DNA of 11,021 nt from Pseudomonadota bacterium (lineage in GTDB: Bacteria; Pseudomonadota; Gammaproteobacteria; Burkholderiales; Burkholderiaceae_B): positions 1 through 11,021 of the forward strand of contig JAEYVD010000633.1 in the NCBI GenBank assembly GCA_023432075.1. Reading direction: 5' to 3'. The position numbers were made by a program, and so were the translations under genes. Under the pieces are notes generated by a model, which searched no databases, was not told where the DNA came from, and worked only from the letters and a program-made list of their open reading frames with translations. Of the stretch, positions 1-7,867 are shown in pieces. Each line of letters opens with the position of its first letter. Positions within the stretch are counted from its first letter, which is position 1.

Positions 1-1242
1 GTCCTGGCAGAAGTCGATATCGAAGTCGGGCATGGAGACCCGCTCGGGATTCAGGAAGCGCTCGAACAGCAAGTCATAGCGGATGGGATCGAGGTCGGTG
101 ATGCCCAGCGCGTAGGCCACCAGCGAACCGGCGCCCGAGCCCCGGCCCGGTCCGACCGGCACACCGTTGTTCTTACCCCAGTTGATGAAGTCCTGCACGA
201 TCAGGAAGTAGCCGGGAAAACCCATCTGGATGATGGTCTTGCACTCCCAGCGCAGCCGCTCGTAATACTGCTCGCGCTTGGCATCGCGCTCGGCGGGGTC
301 CGGAAACAGGAACTCCATGCGCTTTTCCAGGCCCTGCTCGGAGAGCTGGACCAGGTAATCGTCAAGCGTCACGCCGTCCGGCGTGGGGAAATTGGGCAAG
401 CGCGGCTTGCCCAGCACCAGGCTCAGGTTGCAGCGCTTGGCGATTTCGACCGTATTGGCCAGCGCCGACGGCACGTCAGCGAACCGGCGCGCCATTTCCT
501 CGGAACTAAGCAGGTACTGCTCTTTGGAGAACCGGCGCACGCGGCGCGGGTTGGCCAGGATCTCGCCTTCGGCGATGCAGACACGGGCCTCATGGGCCTG
601 GAACTCGAATTCATCCAGGAACTGCACGGGATGGGTGGCGACCACCGGCAGTCCGGCCTCGGCGGCCAGCCGCATGGCGGCCTGGCAGTAACCTTCGTCG
701 CCGTCCATGCCGGCACGCTGCAATTCGATGTAATAGCTGCCCGGGAACATCAACGCCCACTGGCGGGCCAAGGCCAGGGCCGATACGGCGTTGCCGGCCT
801 CCAGGGCCTGCCCGACGTCGCCGCCCCGTCCGCCCGACAGGGCGATCAGACCGGCCTGCCCTTGCAGCCATTCGCGGCGGATTTCCGCGCGGCCCTTGCC
901 CTGGTTCGTCAGGAAGGCCTTGGACAACAATTCACAGAGATTCAGGTAGCCCTGGTGGTTGCGCACCAGCAGCAGCAGGCGAAAGGGCTTGGCGGGGTCT
1001 TCGTCGTTGGAGATCCAGACGTCGCAGCCGGCGATGGGCTTGACCCCCGCGCCGCGCGCGCCCTTGTAGAATTTGATCAGTCCGAACAGGTTCGACAGAT
1101 CGGTCAGGGCAACGGCGGGTTGGCCCAGCTTGGCCACGCGCTTGATGAGGTCGGGAATACGCACCGTGCCGTCAACGACCGAGAACTCGGAGTGGACGCG
1201 CAGGTGAACAAATGGGGTCGGGGTCGTGACGGCTTCGGACAT
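1..1242 (-). CDS. dnaE: DNA polymerase III alpha subunit, N-terminal 414 codons (cut by window edge)
   Basis: This is the catalytic subunit of the replicative polymerase, which acts in the cytoplasm as part of the holoenzyme. The reading frame is open from an ATG at 1242 to base 1, in frame at the edge. The N-terminus ([11 protein letters not shown], residues 11-21, then [15 protein letters not shown]) is the PHP domain typical of DnaE. The polymerase domain begins with a GPGRGSGAG stretch near residue 362. The fragment ends in [11 protein letters not shown] (404-414); D408 and D410 match the two palm aspartates known as D401 and D403 in E. coli, and the third aspartate lies outside the window. 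The start agrees in position with other DnaE proteins, which have only a few residues before the FVHLRVHS motif. No Shine-Dalgarno sequence lies at a usable distance before the ATG. The next gene, lpxO, is divergent. Identification is secure; PolC is excluded because no exonuclease insert is present. Confidence 0.97.
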   Translation of the reverse strand, partial: MSEAVTTPTPFVHLRVHSEFSVVDGTVRIPDLIKRVAKLGQPAVALTDLSNLFGLIKFYKGARGAGVKPIAGCDVWISNDEDPAKPFRLLLLVRNHQGYLNLCELLSKAFLTNQGKGRAEIRREWLQGQAGLIALSGGRGGDVGQALEAGNAVSALALARQWALMFPGSYYIELQRAGMDGDEGYCQAAMRLAAEAGLPVVATHPVQFLDEFEFQAHEARVCIAEGEILANPRRVRRFSKEQYLLSSEEMARRFADVPSALANTVEIAKRCNLSLVLGKPRLPNFPTPDGVTLDDYLVQLSEQGLEKRMEFLFPDPAERDAKREQYYERLRWECKTIIQMGFPGYFLIVQDFINWGKNNGVPVGPGRGSGAGSLVAYALGITDLDPIRYDLLFERFLNPERVSMPDFDIDFCQD

Positions 1243-1248
1243 GGCGGA

Positions 1249-1254
1249 ATTGTA
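1249..1254 (-). promoter_or_regulatory. Possible dnaE -10 element immediately upstream of the start codon
   Basis: On the minus strand TACAAT (one mismatch from TATAAT) ends 6 bases before the dnaE ATG. A start site about 7 bases downstream would fall on the A of the ATG, so the transcript would be leaderless. The best -35 match, TTGCCC at 1275-1280, is 20 bp away, which is longer than usual. There is no extended -10 TG. The motif alone is weak, but it fits the lack of a ribosome binding site. Confidence 0.25.
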
Positions 1255-1392
1255 CCCAGCGGCCGACCTCCAGAGGGCAATCCTTTGCATCAGAATCCGC
1301 CAGACCGCGCGCCCTCCTGGCGGCTCGCCTAATCCGCTTGTGGGACAATACCGCCCATACCGCACCACCCCGTAGCACGACGAGATCTACCT

Positions 1393-2292
1393 ATGAAATG
1401 GTTAATACCCGGGATCTGGCTTGCCGCCATCCTGTTCGCGCACTTCCGCGGCCGCGTCAAGCTGCCCCTGGGCCGGCAACTGCTGGACCATTCGGTGCTG
1501 CTGGCGCCGATCAACGCTTTCATGGTCCTGACGTCGCGGGTGCCCACCACCCCCTACCTGACGACCAGCGAAATCGCCGAGCTGAAGGTGCTGGACGACA
1601 ACTGGGAAACGATCCGCGAGGAAGCCATGCAGATGGCCGAGCTTCGCCGGATCAAGGCGGCCGACACCCATAACGACATCGGCTTCAACTCGTTCTTCAA
1701 GTACGGCTGGAAGCGCTTCTACTTGAAGTGGTACGACGCCCGCCACCCGTCGGCCGAAGAACTGTGCCCCAAAACTGTCGCCATCCTGAAAGGCCTGCCC
1801 AAGGTCAAGGCCGCCATGTTTGCCGAACTGCCCCCGGGCGGCCAACTGAATCCGCACCGCGACCCGTTCGCCGGGTCGCTGCGCTATCACCTGGGCCTGG
1901 CCACGCCCAACGACGACGGCTGCCACATCATCGTGGACGGCGAACACTACAGCTGGCGCGATGGCGAAAGCGTGGTGTTCGACGAAACCTACGTGCACGA
2001 GGCCTACAACAAGACGGGCCAGAACCGGATCATCCTGTTCTGCGACGTCGAGCGCCCGCTGAAGTGGCGCTGGGCCGAAGCCTTCAACCGCTGGTTCGGC
2101 CGCAAGGTCATGTCCGCGGCCAGCTCGCCCAACGACGGCGGCGACCAGACTGGCGCCATCAACAAGCTGACCCACGCGCACTGGGTGATCGACCAGAAGC
2201 GCAAGGCATTCAAGAAGTGGAACCGCACGGCGTACAAGGCCACCAAGTATGGGCTGATCGTCCTGGTGGTCGTCGGGTTTCTGGCGCTGTAA
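1393..2292 (+). CDS. lpxO: LpxO-type lipid A 2-hydroxylase (Fe(II)/2-oxoglutarate dioxygenase)
   Basis: The product has 299 residues, close to the roughly 300 of Salmonella LpxO. It belongs to the aspartyl/asparaginyl beta-hydroxylase fold family. LpxO adds a 2-hydroxyl group to a secondary acyl chain of lipid A at the inner membrane, using O2, Fe(II) and 2-oxoglutarate. Visible evidence: an N-terminal membrane segment (residues about 3-17), a facial triad HRD (H155, D157) with distal H202 in YVHEAYN, and R212 ten residues later to bind 2-oxoglutarate. A second hydrophobic segment closes the protein (about 287-299). The middle part, with KYGWKRFYLKWY (103-114), resembles LpxO rather than soluble hydroxylases. 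The ATG is preceded only by a weak GAG at 8 bases. The gene is divergent from dnaE (150-bp gap) and convergent with hrpA, so it is probably transcribed alone. Which acyl chain is modified cannot be told. Confidence 0.88.
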   Translation: MKWLIPGIWLAAILFAHFRGRVKLPLGRQLLDHSVLLAPINAFMVLTSRVPTTPYLTTSEIAELKVLDDNWETIREEAMQMAELRRIKAADTHNDIGFNSFFKYGWKRFYLKWYDARHPSAEELCPKTVAILKGLPKVKAAMFAELPPGGQLNPHRDPFAGSLRYHLGLATPNDDGCHIIVDGEHYSWRDGESVVFDETYVHEAYNKTGQNRIILFCDVERPLKWRWAEAFNRWFGRKVMSAASSPNDGGDQTGAINKLTHAHWVIDQKRKAFKKWNRTAYKATKYGLIVLVVVGFLAL

Positions 2293-2307
2293 TCCCGCAT
2301 GCGCACC

Positions 2308-2369
2308 GGTGTCTGACACCCGGGCGGACCCCTGGCAGGCGGGGCGCCGGCTCAAGGGTGTCAGACACC
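2308..2369. repeat. Pair of 13-15 bp palindromes forming a 14-bp inverted repeat between convergent genes
   Basis: GGTGTCTGACACC (2308-2320) is a perfect 13-base palindrome around a central T. GGGTGTCAGACACCC (2356-2370) is a perfect 15-base palindrome around a central A. Bases 2308-2321 are the exact reverse complement of 2356-2369, so the two copies can also pair with each other as a 14-bp stem around a 34-base loop. The element lies between the lpxO stop (2292) and the hrpA stop (2374) and fills most of that gap. No T-tract follows on either strand, so a classical intrinsic terminator is not supported. A dispersed intergenic palindromic repeat or a bidirectional transcription-end structure is the likelier role. 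Confidence 0.8.
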
Positions 2370-2373
2370 CAGG

Positions 2374-5300
2374 CTAGCGCTGCAGGGATTCCCAGCTTTT
2401 CATCAGGCGTTTGACCGACACGGGCATCGGTGTGCGCAGCTCCTGCGCAAAGAGCGCCACGCGCAATTCCTCGAGCAGCCAGCGGAATTCGTCCAACCGG
2501 GGATCGGGTGCGCCCTTCAGGGCTGCCCGCGCCCGCTGATACTGCGTGACCAGCGGCGCCATTTCCGCCACCAGCTTTGCATCCCGCGCGGGATCGGCGC
2601 GCAGCTTGTCGATGCGCGCCACCGCCGCCTTCAGGTATCGCGGAAAGTGCGACAACTGCGCGTACGGCGTATCGCGGATGAACCACTTGGGCATCAGCGC
2701 GCCCAGCTGCTGCTGCAGGTCTGCGTAGGCGGCCGCATGCGGCTTGGCTTGCGGCAGCTTGCGCTGCAGCGCCGCGTATTCCGTCAGCACCGCACCCGCC
2801 AGCCGCGCGACTTCCTGGGCCAAGAGGCCCAGCCGGCCCTTGCCCTCGGCGCGGCGCGCTTCGAACTGCTGTTCGTTCACCGGCCACGGTTCGGCCAGGC
2901 AGGCCTGCCCCAGCGCGCAGTCGATGATCTGGTCGCGCAGTTCTTCCTGCGTGCCCAGCGTCATGTACAGCATGCTGATCTTGGTCAGGTCGGTCAGGTT
3001 CTTTTCCAGGAACTTGACCTGTTCGCGCAGGCCCAGCCGGAAGAGCTTGAGCAGACCCGCGCGATGGTACTTGCGCGCCTCGTCGGGATCGTCAAAGACG
3101 TCCAGGTCGCAATGCGCCCCCCGGTCCACCAGCGCCGGATAGCCGATGACGGACTGGCCCCGGCGCTTGATCTCCATGATCTCGGGCAAGGGGCCGAACG
3201 ACCAGGAAGTCAGGTTTTCATGCGCCAACGCCTGCGCGACCTGCGTGTCGCTGGCCGCCAGTTGCTGGAAGGTGGCCTGGGCCTGTTTGCCGAATTCGGC
3301 CCGCAATTGCGCCAGGTTGCGGCCGGCGGCCAGCATGCGGCCGTGCTCGTCCACGACGCGGAAGTTCATGAACAGATGCGCGGGCAAGGTCTCGAGCTTG
3401 AAGTCGCCCACAGCCGGACGCACCTGCACCTGATCCCACATGTCGGCGATGATCGCGTCCACCAGCCCCTGCTGCGGATCGGCCTGGCGGTCGAACCAGC
3501 GGTCGTAGAAGCCGGCGGCGTAGTCGGGCAGCGGCACGCAATGGCGGCGCAGCTTCTGCGGCAACGACTTGAGCAGCAGGTGCACCTTTTCCTTCAGCAT
3601 CCCGGGCACCAGCCATTCGCAGCGCGCGGGATCGATCTGGTTCAGCGCGAAGAGCGGCACTGACAGCGTGACGCCATCGCGCGGCGAGCCGGGTTCAAAG
3701 TGGTAGTCCAGCGCCATCGACACGCCCTGCCACTCCACCTTCTTGGGGAAGACATCGGTCGTGACGCCGGCGGCCTCGTGCCGCATCAGCTCGTCGCGCG
3801 TCAGCATCAGCTTGGCGGCGGCCGTCTTGTCCAGGCCGCTCACCCACTTTTCCAGCGACGCAGTCTGCGAGATGTCGGCGGGCAGTTGCCGGTCGTAGAA
3901 CGCGTAGATCAGTTCGTCGTCGACCAGGATGTCCGGCCGGCGAGTCTGGTGCTCGAGCTTTTCGATGCCCGCGATGAGCTTGCGGTTGTGCGCAACAAAC
4001 GGCAGACGCGTATCGATTTCGCCCGGCACCAGCGCCTGGCTGATGAAGAGTTCGCGCGCATGCGTGGGGTTCACGCGGCCGTAGTGAATGCGCCGGCCGG
4101 TGTAGATGGCCAGGCCATACAGCGTGGCGCGCTCGTTGGCCACCACCTGCCCGGCCTTCTTTTCCCAGCGCGGGTCGGACCAGTTCTTGCGGATCAGGTG
4201 CGCGCCGACCTTCTCCAGCCACACCGGATCGATGCGCGCCACGCAGCGCGCATACAGGCGGGTGGTCTCGACCAGTTCGGCCGCCATGATCCAGCGGCCG
4301 GCCTTCTTGGCCAGGCGCGAGCCCGGATGGATGTGGAAGCGGATATCGCGCGCGCCCAGGTAGCTGCCGCCCTCGTCGCTCTTGAAACCGATGTTGCCCA
4401 GCAAGCCGGACAGGAGCGCCATGTGCAGCTGTTCGTACGTGGCTTCGGACTGATTGACGCGCCAGCCCTGCTCGCCCACCAGCGCCGCAAGCTGCGTGTG
4501 CACGTCGTGCCATTCGCGCAGGCGGATCGGCGACAGGAAGTTCTGACGCAAGAGGCCCACCAGCTTGCGCTGCGAGGCCTTGTGCTGCACCTGCTCGCCA
4601 TACCAGCGCCACAGCTTCAGGAACGAGACGAACTCGGATTTGTCGTCGCCGAACTTGGCATGCGCGGCCTCGGCGGCCTCGCGCTCCTGCATGGGGCGGT
4701 CGCGCGGATCCTGCACGGACAGCGCCGAGGCGATGATCAGCATCTCGGCCAGGCATTGGTGTTCGCGCGCCGCCAGAATCATGCGGCCGATGCGCGGGTC
4801 GACGGGCAGCTTGGCCAGTTCGACGCCGGTGCGGGTCAGGACGAACGCGGCGCCCGTGCGGCCGGCATCCGTGTCGGCGGCCGGCGACGACGCGGCCGCC
4901 GACGCCAGCTCGATGGCGCCCAGTTCCTGCAACAGGTGGTAGCCGTCGGCCACCGCTCGTCCCGGCGGCGCCTCAACGAACGGAAACTGCTCGATGTCGT
5001 CAAGCTTGAGCGACTTCATCCGCAGGATCACCGAGGCCAGCGACGAACGCAGGACTTCGGGATCGGTGAAGGCAGCCCGGTTGTTGAAGTCCAGCTCGTC
5101 GTAGAGCCGGATGCAGACGCCCGGCCCCACCCGGCCGCACCGGCCGGCACGCTGGTTGGCCGAGGCGCGGCTGATGGGCTCGATGCGCAGCTGCTCGACC
5201 TTGTTGCGCCACGAATAGCGCTTGATGCGGGCAAGCCCGCTGTCGACCACGAAACGGATGCCGGGCACGGTCAGCGAGGTTTCGGCCACGTTGGTGGCCA

Positions 5301-6366
5301 GCACGATGCGCCGCGCGTTGCCGCGCGGGCGGAAGATCTGTTCCTGCTCGGCCTGCGACAGGCGCGCAAAGAGCGGCAGGACTTCCGTGCCTGCGGGGTG
5401 CCGTTTGCGCAGCGCTTCAGCCGATTCGCGGATTTCGCGTTCGCCGGGCAGGAACACCAGCACGTCGCCGGGGCCATGCCGCGCGCATTCGTCGACGGCG
5501 TCGACAATCGCATCGATCAGGTCGCGCTCTTCGTCGCCCGACATGCGCTCGCGGTCGCGGCCCGCCTTGCTGGGCGGGGGCGCGTTGTCGTCGGCGGCAA
5601 GCTCTTCGCGCACGGGCCGGTAGCGCACTTCAACGGGATACAGGCGCCCGGAGACTTCGATGACCGGCGCGGGCTTGTCTTCCGAAGCGGCAAAGTGTTT
5701 GGCAAAGCGCTCGGCATCGATGGTGGCCGAGGTGATGATGAGCTTGAGGTCCGGGCGCCGCGGCAGAAGCTGCTTCAGGTAACCCAGCAGGAAATCGATG
5801 TTCAGGCTGCGCTCGTGCGCCTCGTCGATGATGATCGTGTCGTAGCGGCGCAGAAGCGGATCGCGCTGCGACTCGGCCAGCAGGATGCCGTCCGTCATCA
5901 GCTTGATGGACGCGTTGGGACCGGTGCGGTCGTTGAATCGCACCTGGTAGCCGACGACTTCGCCCATCGGCGTGTTCAGTTCCTCTGCGATGCGCTTGGC
6001 CACCGAGGTCGCCGCCAGGCGGCGCGGCTGCGTGTGGCCGATCATCTTCTGGCGGCCGCGGCCCAGTTCCAGGCAAATCTTGGGCAGCTGCGTGGTCTTG
6101 CCCGAGCCGGTCTCGCCACTGACGATCACGACTTGATGGCCGGCGATGGCGCGCACGATCTCCTGCCGCCGCGCGCTGACGGGCAGGTCTTCGGGGTAGC
6201 TGACGACCGGGATGGGCCGTTCGGGACGGGGCGCGGCCAAGCGGCCTTCGGGCCGGGCCCGGGTGGGTTCCCGGGTGTCTTTCCGGGGTTGTTCCCCGGG
6301 CTTTTCCGCGTCGCTGGCGCGCGGCGCCGGTTGCTTCGGCGCCCGCGGGCTGGAGGATTCAGGCAT
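2374..6366 (-). CDS. hrpA: ATP-dependent RNA helicase HrpA (DEAH box)
   Basis: The product has 1330 residues, compared with 1300 for E. coli HrpA, and is an RNA helicase of the DEAH/RHA group linked in E. coli to mRNA processing and translation quality control. Helicase motifs are intact: GETGSGKT (84-91, Walker A), DEAH (181-184), SAT (213-215), LATNVAETSLTVPG (356-369) and QRAGRCGR (405-412). After the two RecA-like domains come the winged-helix/ratchet (HA2) region, an OB-fold region and a long C-terminal half corresponding to DUF3418, which distinguishes HrpA from the shorter HrpB. Residues 1-55 form a tail rich in P, R, K and E that does not look folded. Low-complexity inserts occur at about 254-280 and 487-505 (Ala/Ser-rich). 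The ATG at 6366 is the first in frame after a good -10 box; the Shine-Dalgarno sequence is weak. The FAD-dehydrogenase gene lies 84 bases upstream on the same strand. Confidence 0.96.
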   Translation of the reverse strand: MPESSSPRAPKQPAPRASDAEKPGEQPRKDTREPTRARPEGRLAAPRPERPIPVVSYPEDLPVSARRQEIVRAIAGHQVVIVSGETGSGKTTQLPKICLELGRGRQKMIGHTQPRRLAATSVAKRIAEELNTPMGEVVGYQVRFNDRTGPNASIKLMTDGILLAESQRDPLLRRYDTIIIDEAHERSLNIDFLLGYLKQLLPRRPDLKLIITSATIDAERFAKHFAASEDKPAPVIEVSGRLYPVEVRYRPVREELAADDNAPPPSKAGRDRERMSGDEERDLIDAIVDAVDECARHGPGDVLVFLPGEREIRESAEALRKRHPAGTEVLPLFARLSQAEQEQIFRPRGNARRIVLATNVAETSLTVPGIRFVVDSGLARIKRYSWRNKVEQLRIEPISRASANQRAGRCGRVGPGVCIRLYDELDFNNRAAFTDPEVLRSSLASVILRMKSLKLDDIEQFPFVEAPPGRAVADGYHLLQELGAIELASAAASSPAADTDAGRTGAAFVLTRTGVELAKLPVDPRIGRMILAAREHQCLAEMLIIASALSVQDPRDRPMQEREAAEAAHAKFGDDKSEFVSFLKLWRWYGEQVQHKASQRKLVGLLRQNFLSPIRLREWHDVHTQLAALVGEQGWRVNQSEATYEQLHMALLSGLLGNIGFKSDEGGSYLGARDIRFHIHPGSRLAKKAGRWIMAAELVETTRLYARCVARIDPVWLEKVGAHLIRKNWSDPRWEKKAGQVVANERATLYGLAIYTGRRIHYGRVNPTHARELFISQALVPGEIDTRLPFVAHNRKLIAGIEKLEHQTRRPDILVDDELIYAFYDRQLPADISQTASLEKWVSGLDKTAAAKLMLTRDELMRHEAAGVTTDVFPKKVEWQGVSMALDYHFEPGSPRDGVTLSVPLFALNQIDPARCEWLVPGMLKEKVHLLLKSLPQKLRRHCVPLPDYAAGFYDRWFDRQADPQQGLVDAIIADMWDQVQVRPAVGDFKLETLPAHLFMNFRVVDEHGRMLAAGRNLAQLRAEFGKQAQATFQQLAASDTQVAQALAHENLTSWSFGPLPEIMEIKRRGQSVIGYPALVDRGAHCDLDVFDDPDEARKYHRAGLLKLFRLGLREQVKFLEKNLTDLTKISMLYMTLGTQEELRDQIIDCALGQACLAEPWPVNEQQFEARRAEGKGRLGLLAQEVARLAGAVLTEYAALQRKLPQAKPHAAAYADLQQQLGALMPKWFIRDTPYAQLSHFPRYLKAAVARIDKLRADPARDAKLVAEMAPLVTQYQRARAALKGAPDPRLDEFRWLLEELRVALFAQELRTPMPVSVKRLMKSWESLQR

Positions 6367-6391
6367 GTAGGATTTATCCGATTAGCCCGCC

Positions 6392-6397
6392 ATTATA
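6392..6397 (-). promoter_or_regulatory. Candidate hrpA -10 box
   Basis: A perfect TATAAT on the minus strand lies 25 bases before the hrpA ATG, in an AT-rich patch (6371-6402) that stands out from the GC-rich surroundings. It would give a leader of roughly 20 bases. No recognisable -35 hexamer is present at 16-18 bp; that stretch is GCGCGC. The element suggests that hrpA has its own promoter and does not depend on read-through from the upstream dehydrogenase gene. Confidence 0.45.
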
Positions 6398-6450
6398 AAT
6401 TTCCGGCGGACTTCGCGCGCGCGGCCCCTGCCCGGCCCGCCTCGGATGTC

Positions 6451-7860
6451 CTACAGCAGCTTGCCCGGGTTCATGAGCTGGTTGGGATCGAGCGCCCGCT
6501 TGATCATCAGCATCAGGTCCATTTCCACCGGCGATTTGTAGCGGCGCAGCTCGTCGCGCCGTAGCTGGCCCACGCCGTGCTCGGCGCTGATGCTGCCGCC
6601 GCGCTGCGCCACCAGGTCATGCACGCGCCGGTTCAGCGCGGCGGTCAGACGGGCATATTCGGCCGGCGCCACGTCCAGCGGCAGCAGCACGTTGTAATGC
6701 AGGTTGCCATCGCCGATGTGGCCGAAGTTGATGATGGGCAGCCCCGGAAAATCCGAGACCAGCGCCAGATCCGCTTCCTCGACAAATGCCGCCAGCCGCG
6801 AGATCGGCAACGCGATGTCGTGCTTGACCGCCTTGCCCGCACGCACCTGCGCCTGCGAGATGCCCTCGCGCAGGCGCCACAGGGTCTGCACCTGCGTGTC
6901 GTTCATGGCGACGACGCAATCCTGGATGACGCCGGCCTCCAGCGCCGCCCCCAACGCGGCTTCCAGCAAGCCCGGCAGGCCGGCCGGTTCCGTGTCGGAC
7001 AGTTCCACCAGGGCGTAATACGCGTGACGGCCGGCGAGCGGGCTGGCCGCGCCGCTGACGTGCGCCACCACCAGATCCAGGCAGCGCGCCGACATCATCT
7101 CGAACGCGGTCAGCCGTTCGCCGCAGACGCTCTGCAGGCGGGTCAGCAACCCCACGACCTGGGCGGGCGTCTCGGCCCCTACCCAGGCGGCCACGCGGCC
7201 CGCCGGTGCCGGATACAGCTTGAGCACCGCGCCGGTGATGATGCCCAGGGTGCCCTCCGATCCGATGAACAGGCTTTTCAGGTCGTAGCCGGTGTTGTCC
7301 TTGCGCAGCCCGCGCAGGCCGTTCCAGACCCGGCCGTCCGGCAGCACCACCTCCAGTCCCAGCGCCAGGTCGCGCGTGTTGCCATAGCGCAGCACCGCGG
7401 TGCCGCCGGCATTGGTGGCCAGATTGCCGCCGATGGTGCAGCTGCCCTCCGCGCCCAGGCTCAAGGGGAAAAAGCGCCCGACGTCGCGGGCGGCAGCCTG
7501 AACCTCGGCCAGCAGCACGCCGGCGTCGGCGCACAAGGTGTTGTTGACCGGGTCCACCTCGCGGATGCGCTTCATCCGGTTCAGGCTCAGGATCACCTGC
7601 GCGCCGCTGCCATCGGGCGTGGCGCCTCCGCTCATCCCGGTATTGCCGCCCTGCGGCACCACTGGCGTGCGGGTCTGGTGACACAGCCGCATGACCGCGG
7701 ACACCTCCGTGGCGTTGCGCGGGCGCACCACCACGGGCGTGCTGCCCTGCCATTTGCCCAGCCAGTCGCGCACGTAGGGCGCCTGGCCGCCGGCATCCAG
7801 CACCAGTCCGCCATCGCCCACCAGATGCGACAGCCGCTCGATCAGTTCGTGGTTGCGCAT
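6451..7860 (-). CDS. FAD-linked D-2-hydroxyacid dehydrogenase (D-2-hydroxyglutarate dehydrogenase / GlcD family)
   Basis: The 469-residue protein has the N-terminal FAD_binding_4 domain (about 40-220) and the C-terminal FAD-oxidase domain (about 225-467) of the GlcD/D-lactate/D-2-hydroxyglutarate dehydrogenase family. Such enzymes oxidise a D-2-hydroxyacid to the 2-oxoacid and reduce FAD. Visible FAD-site motifs are PQGGNTGMSGG (69-79), SLGAEGSCTIGGNLATNAGG (134-153) and GSEGTLG (200-206). HIGDGNLHYN (381-390) and SAEHGVG (425-431) supply H381, H388 and E427, which correspond to the metal ligands of human D-2-hydroxyglutarate dehydrogenase, plus the likely catalytic H428. No residue of this set is missing. 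The family ending NPGKLL is present. The gene starts 7 bases after the stop of the racemase gene, whose last bases (TGAGG) double as its ribosome binding site, so the two are surely co-transcribed. The exact hydroxyacid cannot be deduced; D-lactate, glycolate or D-2-hydroxyglutarate are possibilities. Confidence 0.9.
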   Translation of the reverse strand: MRNHELIERLSHLVGDGGLVLDAGGQAPYVRDWLGKWQGSTPVVVRPRNATEVSAVMRLCHQTRTPVVPQGGNTGMSGGATPDGSGAQVILSLNRMKRIREVDPVNNTLCADAGVLLAEVQAAARDVGRFFPLSLGAEGSCTIGGNLATNAGGTAVLRYGNTRDLALGLEVVLPDGRVWNGLRGLRKDNTGYDLKSLFIGSEGTLGIITGAVLKLYPAPAGRVAAWVGAETPAQVVGLLTRLQSVCGERLTAFEMMSARCLDLVVAHVSGAASPLAGRHAYYALVELSDTEPAGLPGLLEAALGAALEAGVIQDCVVAMNDTQVQTLWRLREGISQAQVRAGKAVKHDIALPISRLAAFVEEADLALVSDFPGLPIINFGHIGDGNLHYNVLLPLDVAPAEYARLTAALNRRVHDLVAQRGGSISAEHGVGQLRRDELRRYKSPVEMDLMLMIKRALDPNQLMNPGKLL

Positions 7861-7867
7861 GGCGGCC

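Noticed and set aside
592..1332. A 246-codon plus-strand frame opposite the dnaE start.
   Set aside because: It is a shadow of dnaE, crosses the dnaE start and the divergent promoter region, and shows no domain.
1282..1349. An lpxO promoter using TTGCAT or GACAAT (1344-1349).
   Set aside because: No pair of -35 and -10 hexamers with normal spacing could be found; single hexamers of this quality are expected by chance.
2308..2369. An intrinsic terminator shared by lpxO and hrpA.
   Set aside because: The stem is good, but neither strand has a T-rich run after it, and the loop is 34 bases; it is listed as a repeat instead.
6387..6409. CCGCC/GGCGG inverted repeat between the dehydrogenase gene and hrpA as a terminator.
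   Set aside because: It has only a 5-bp stem with a 13-base AT loop that contains the TATAAT box and no T-tract; it is more likely promoter sequence with chance symmetry.
3700..6564. A 954-codon open frame on the plus strand opposite hrpA and the end of the FAD dehydrogenase gene.
   Set aside because: It is antisense to unmistakable helicase motifs, its translation is rich in R, Q, H, A and G with no recognisable domain, and long antisense frames are expected in GC-rich coding DNA.
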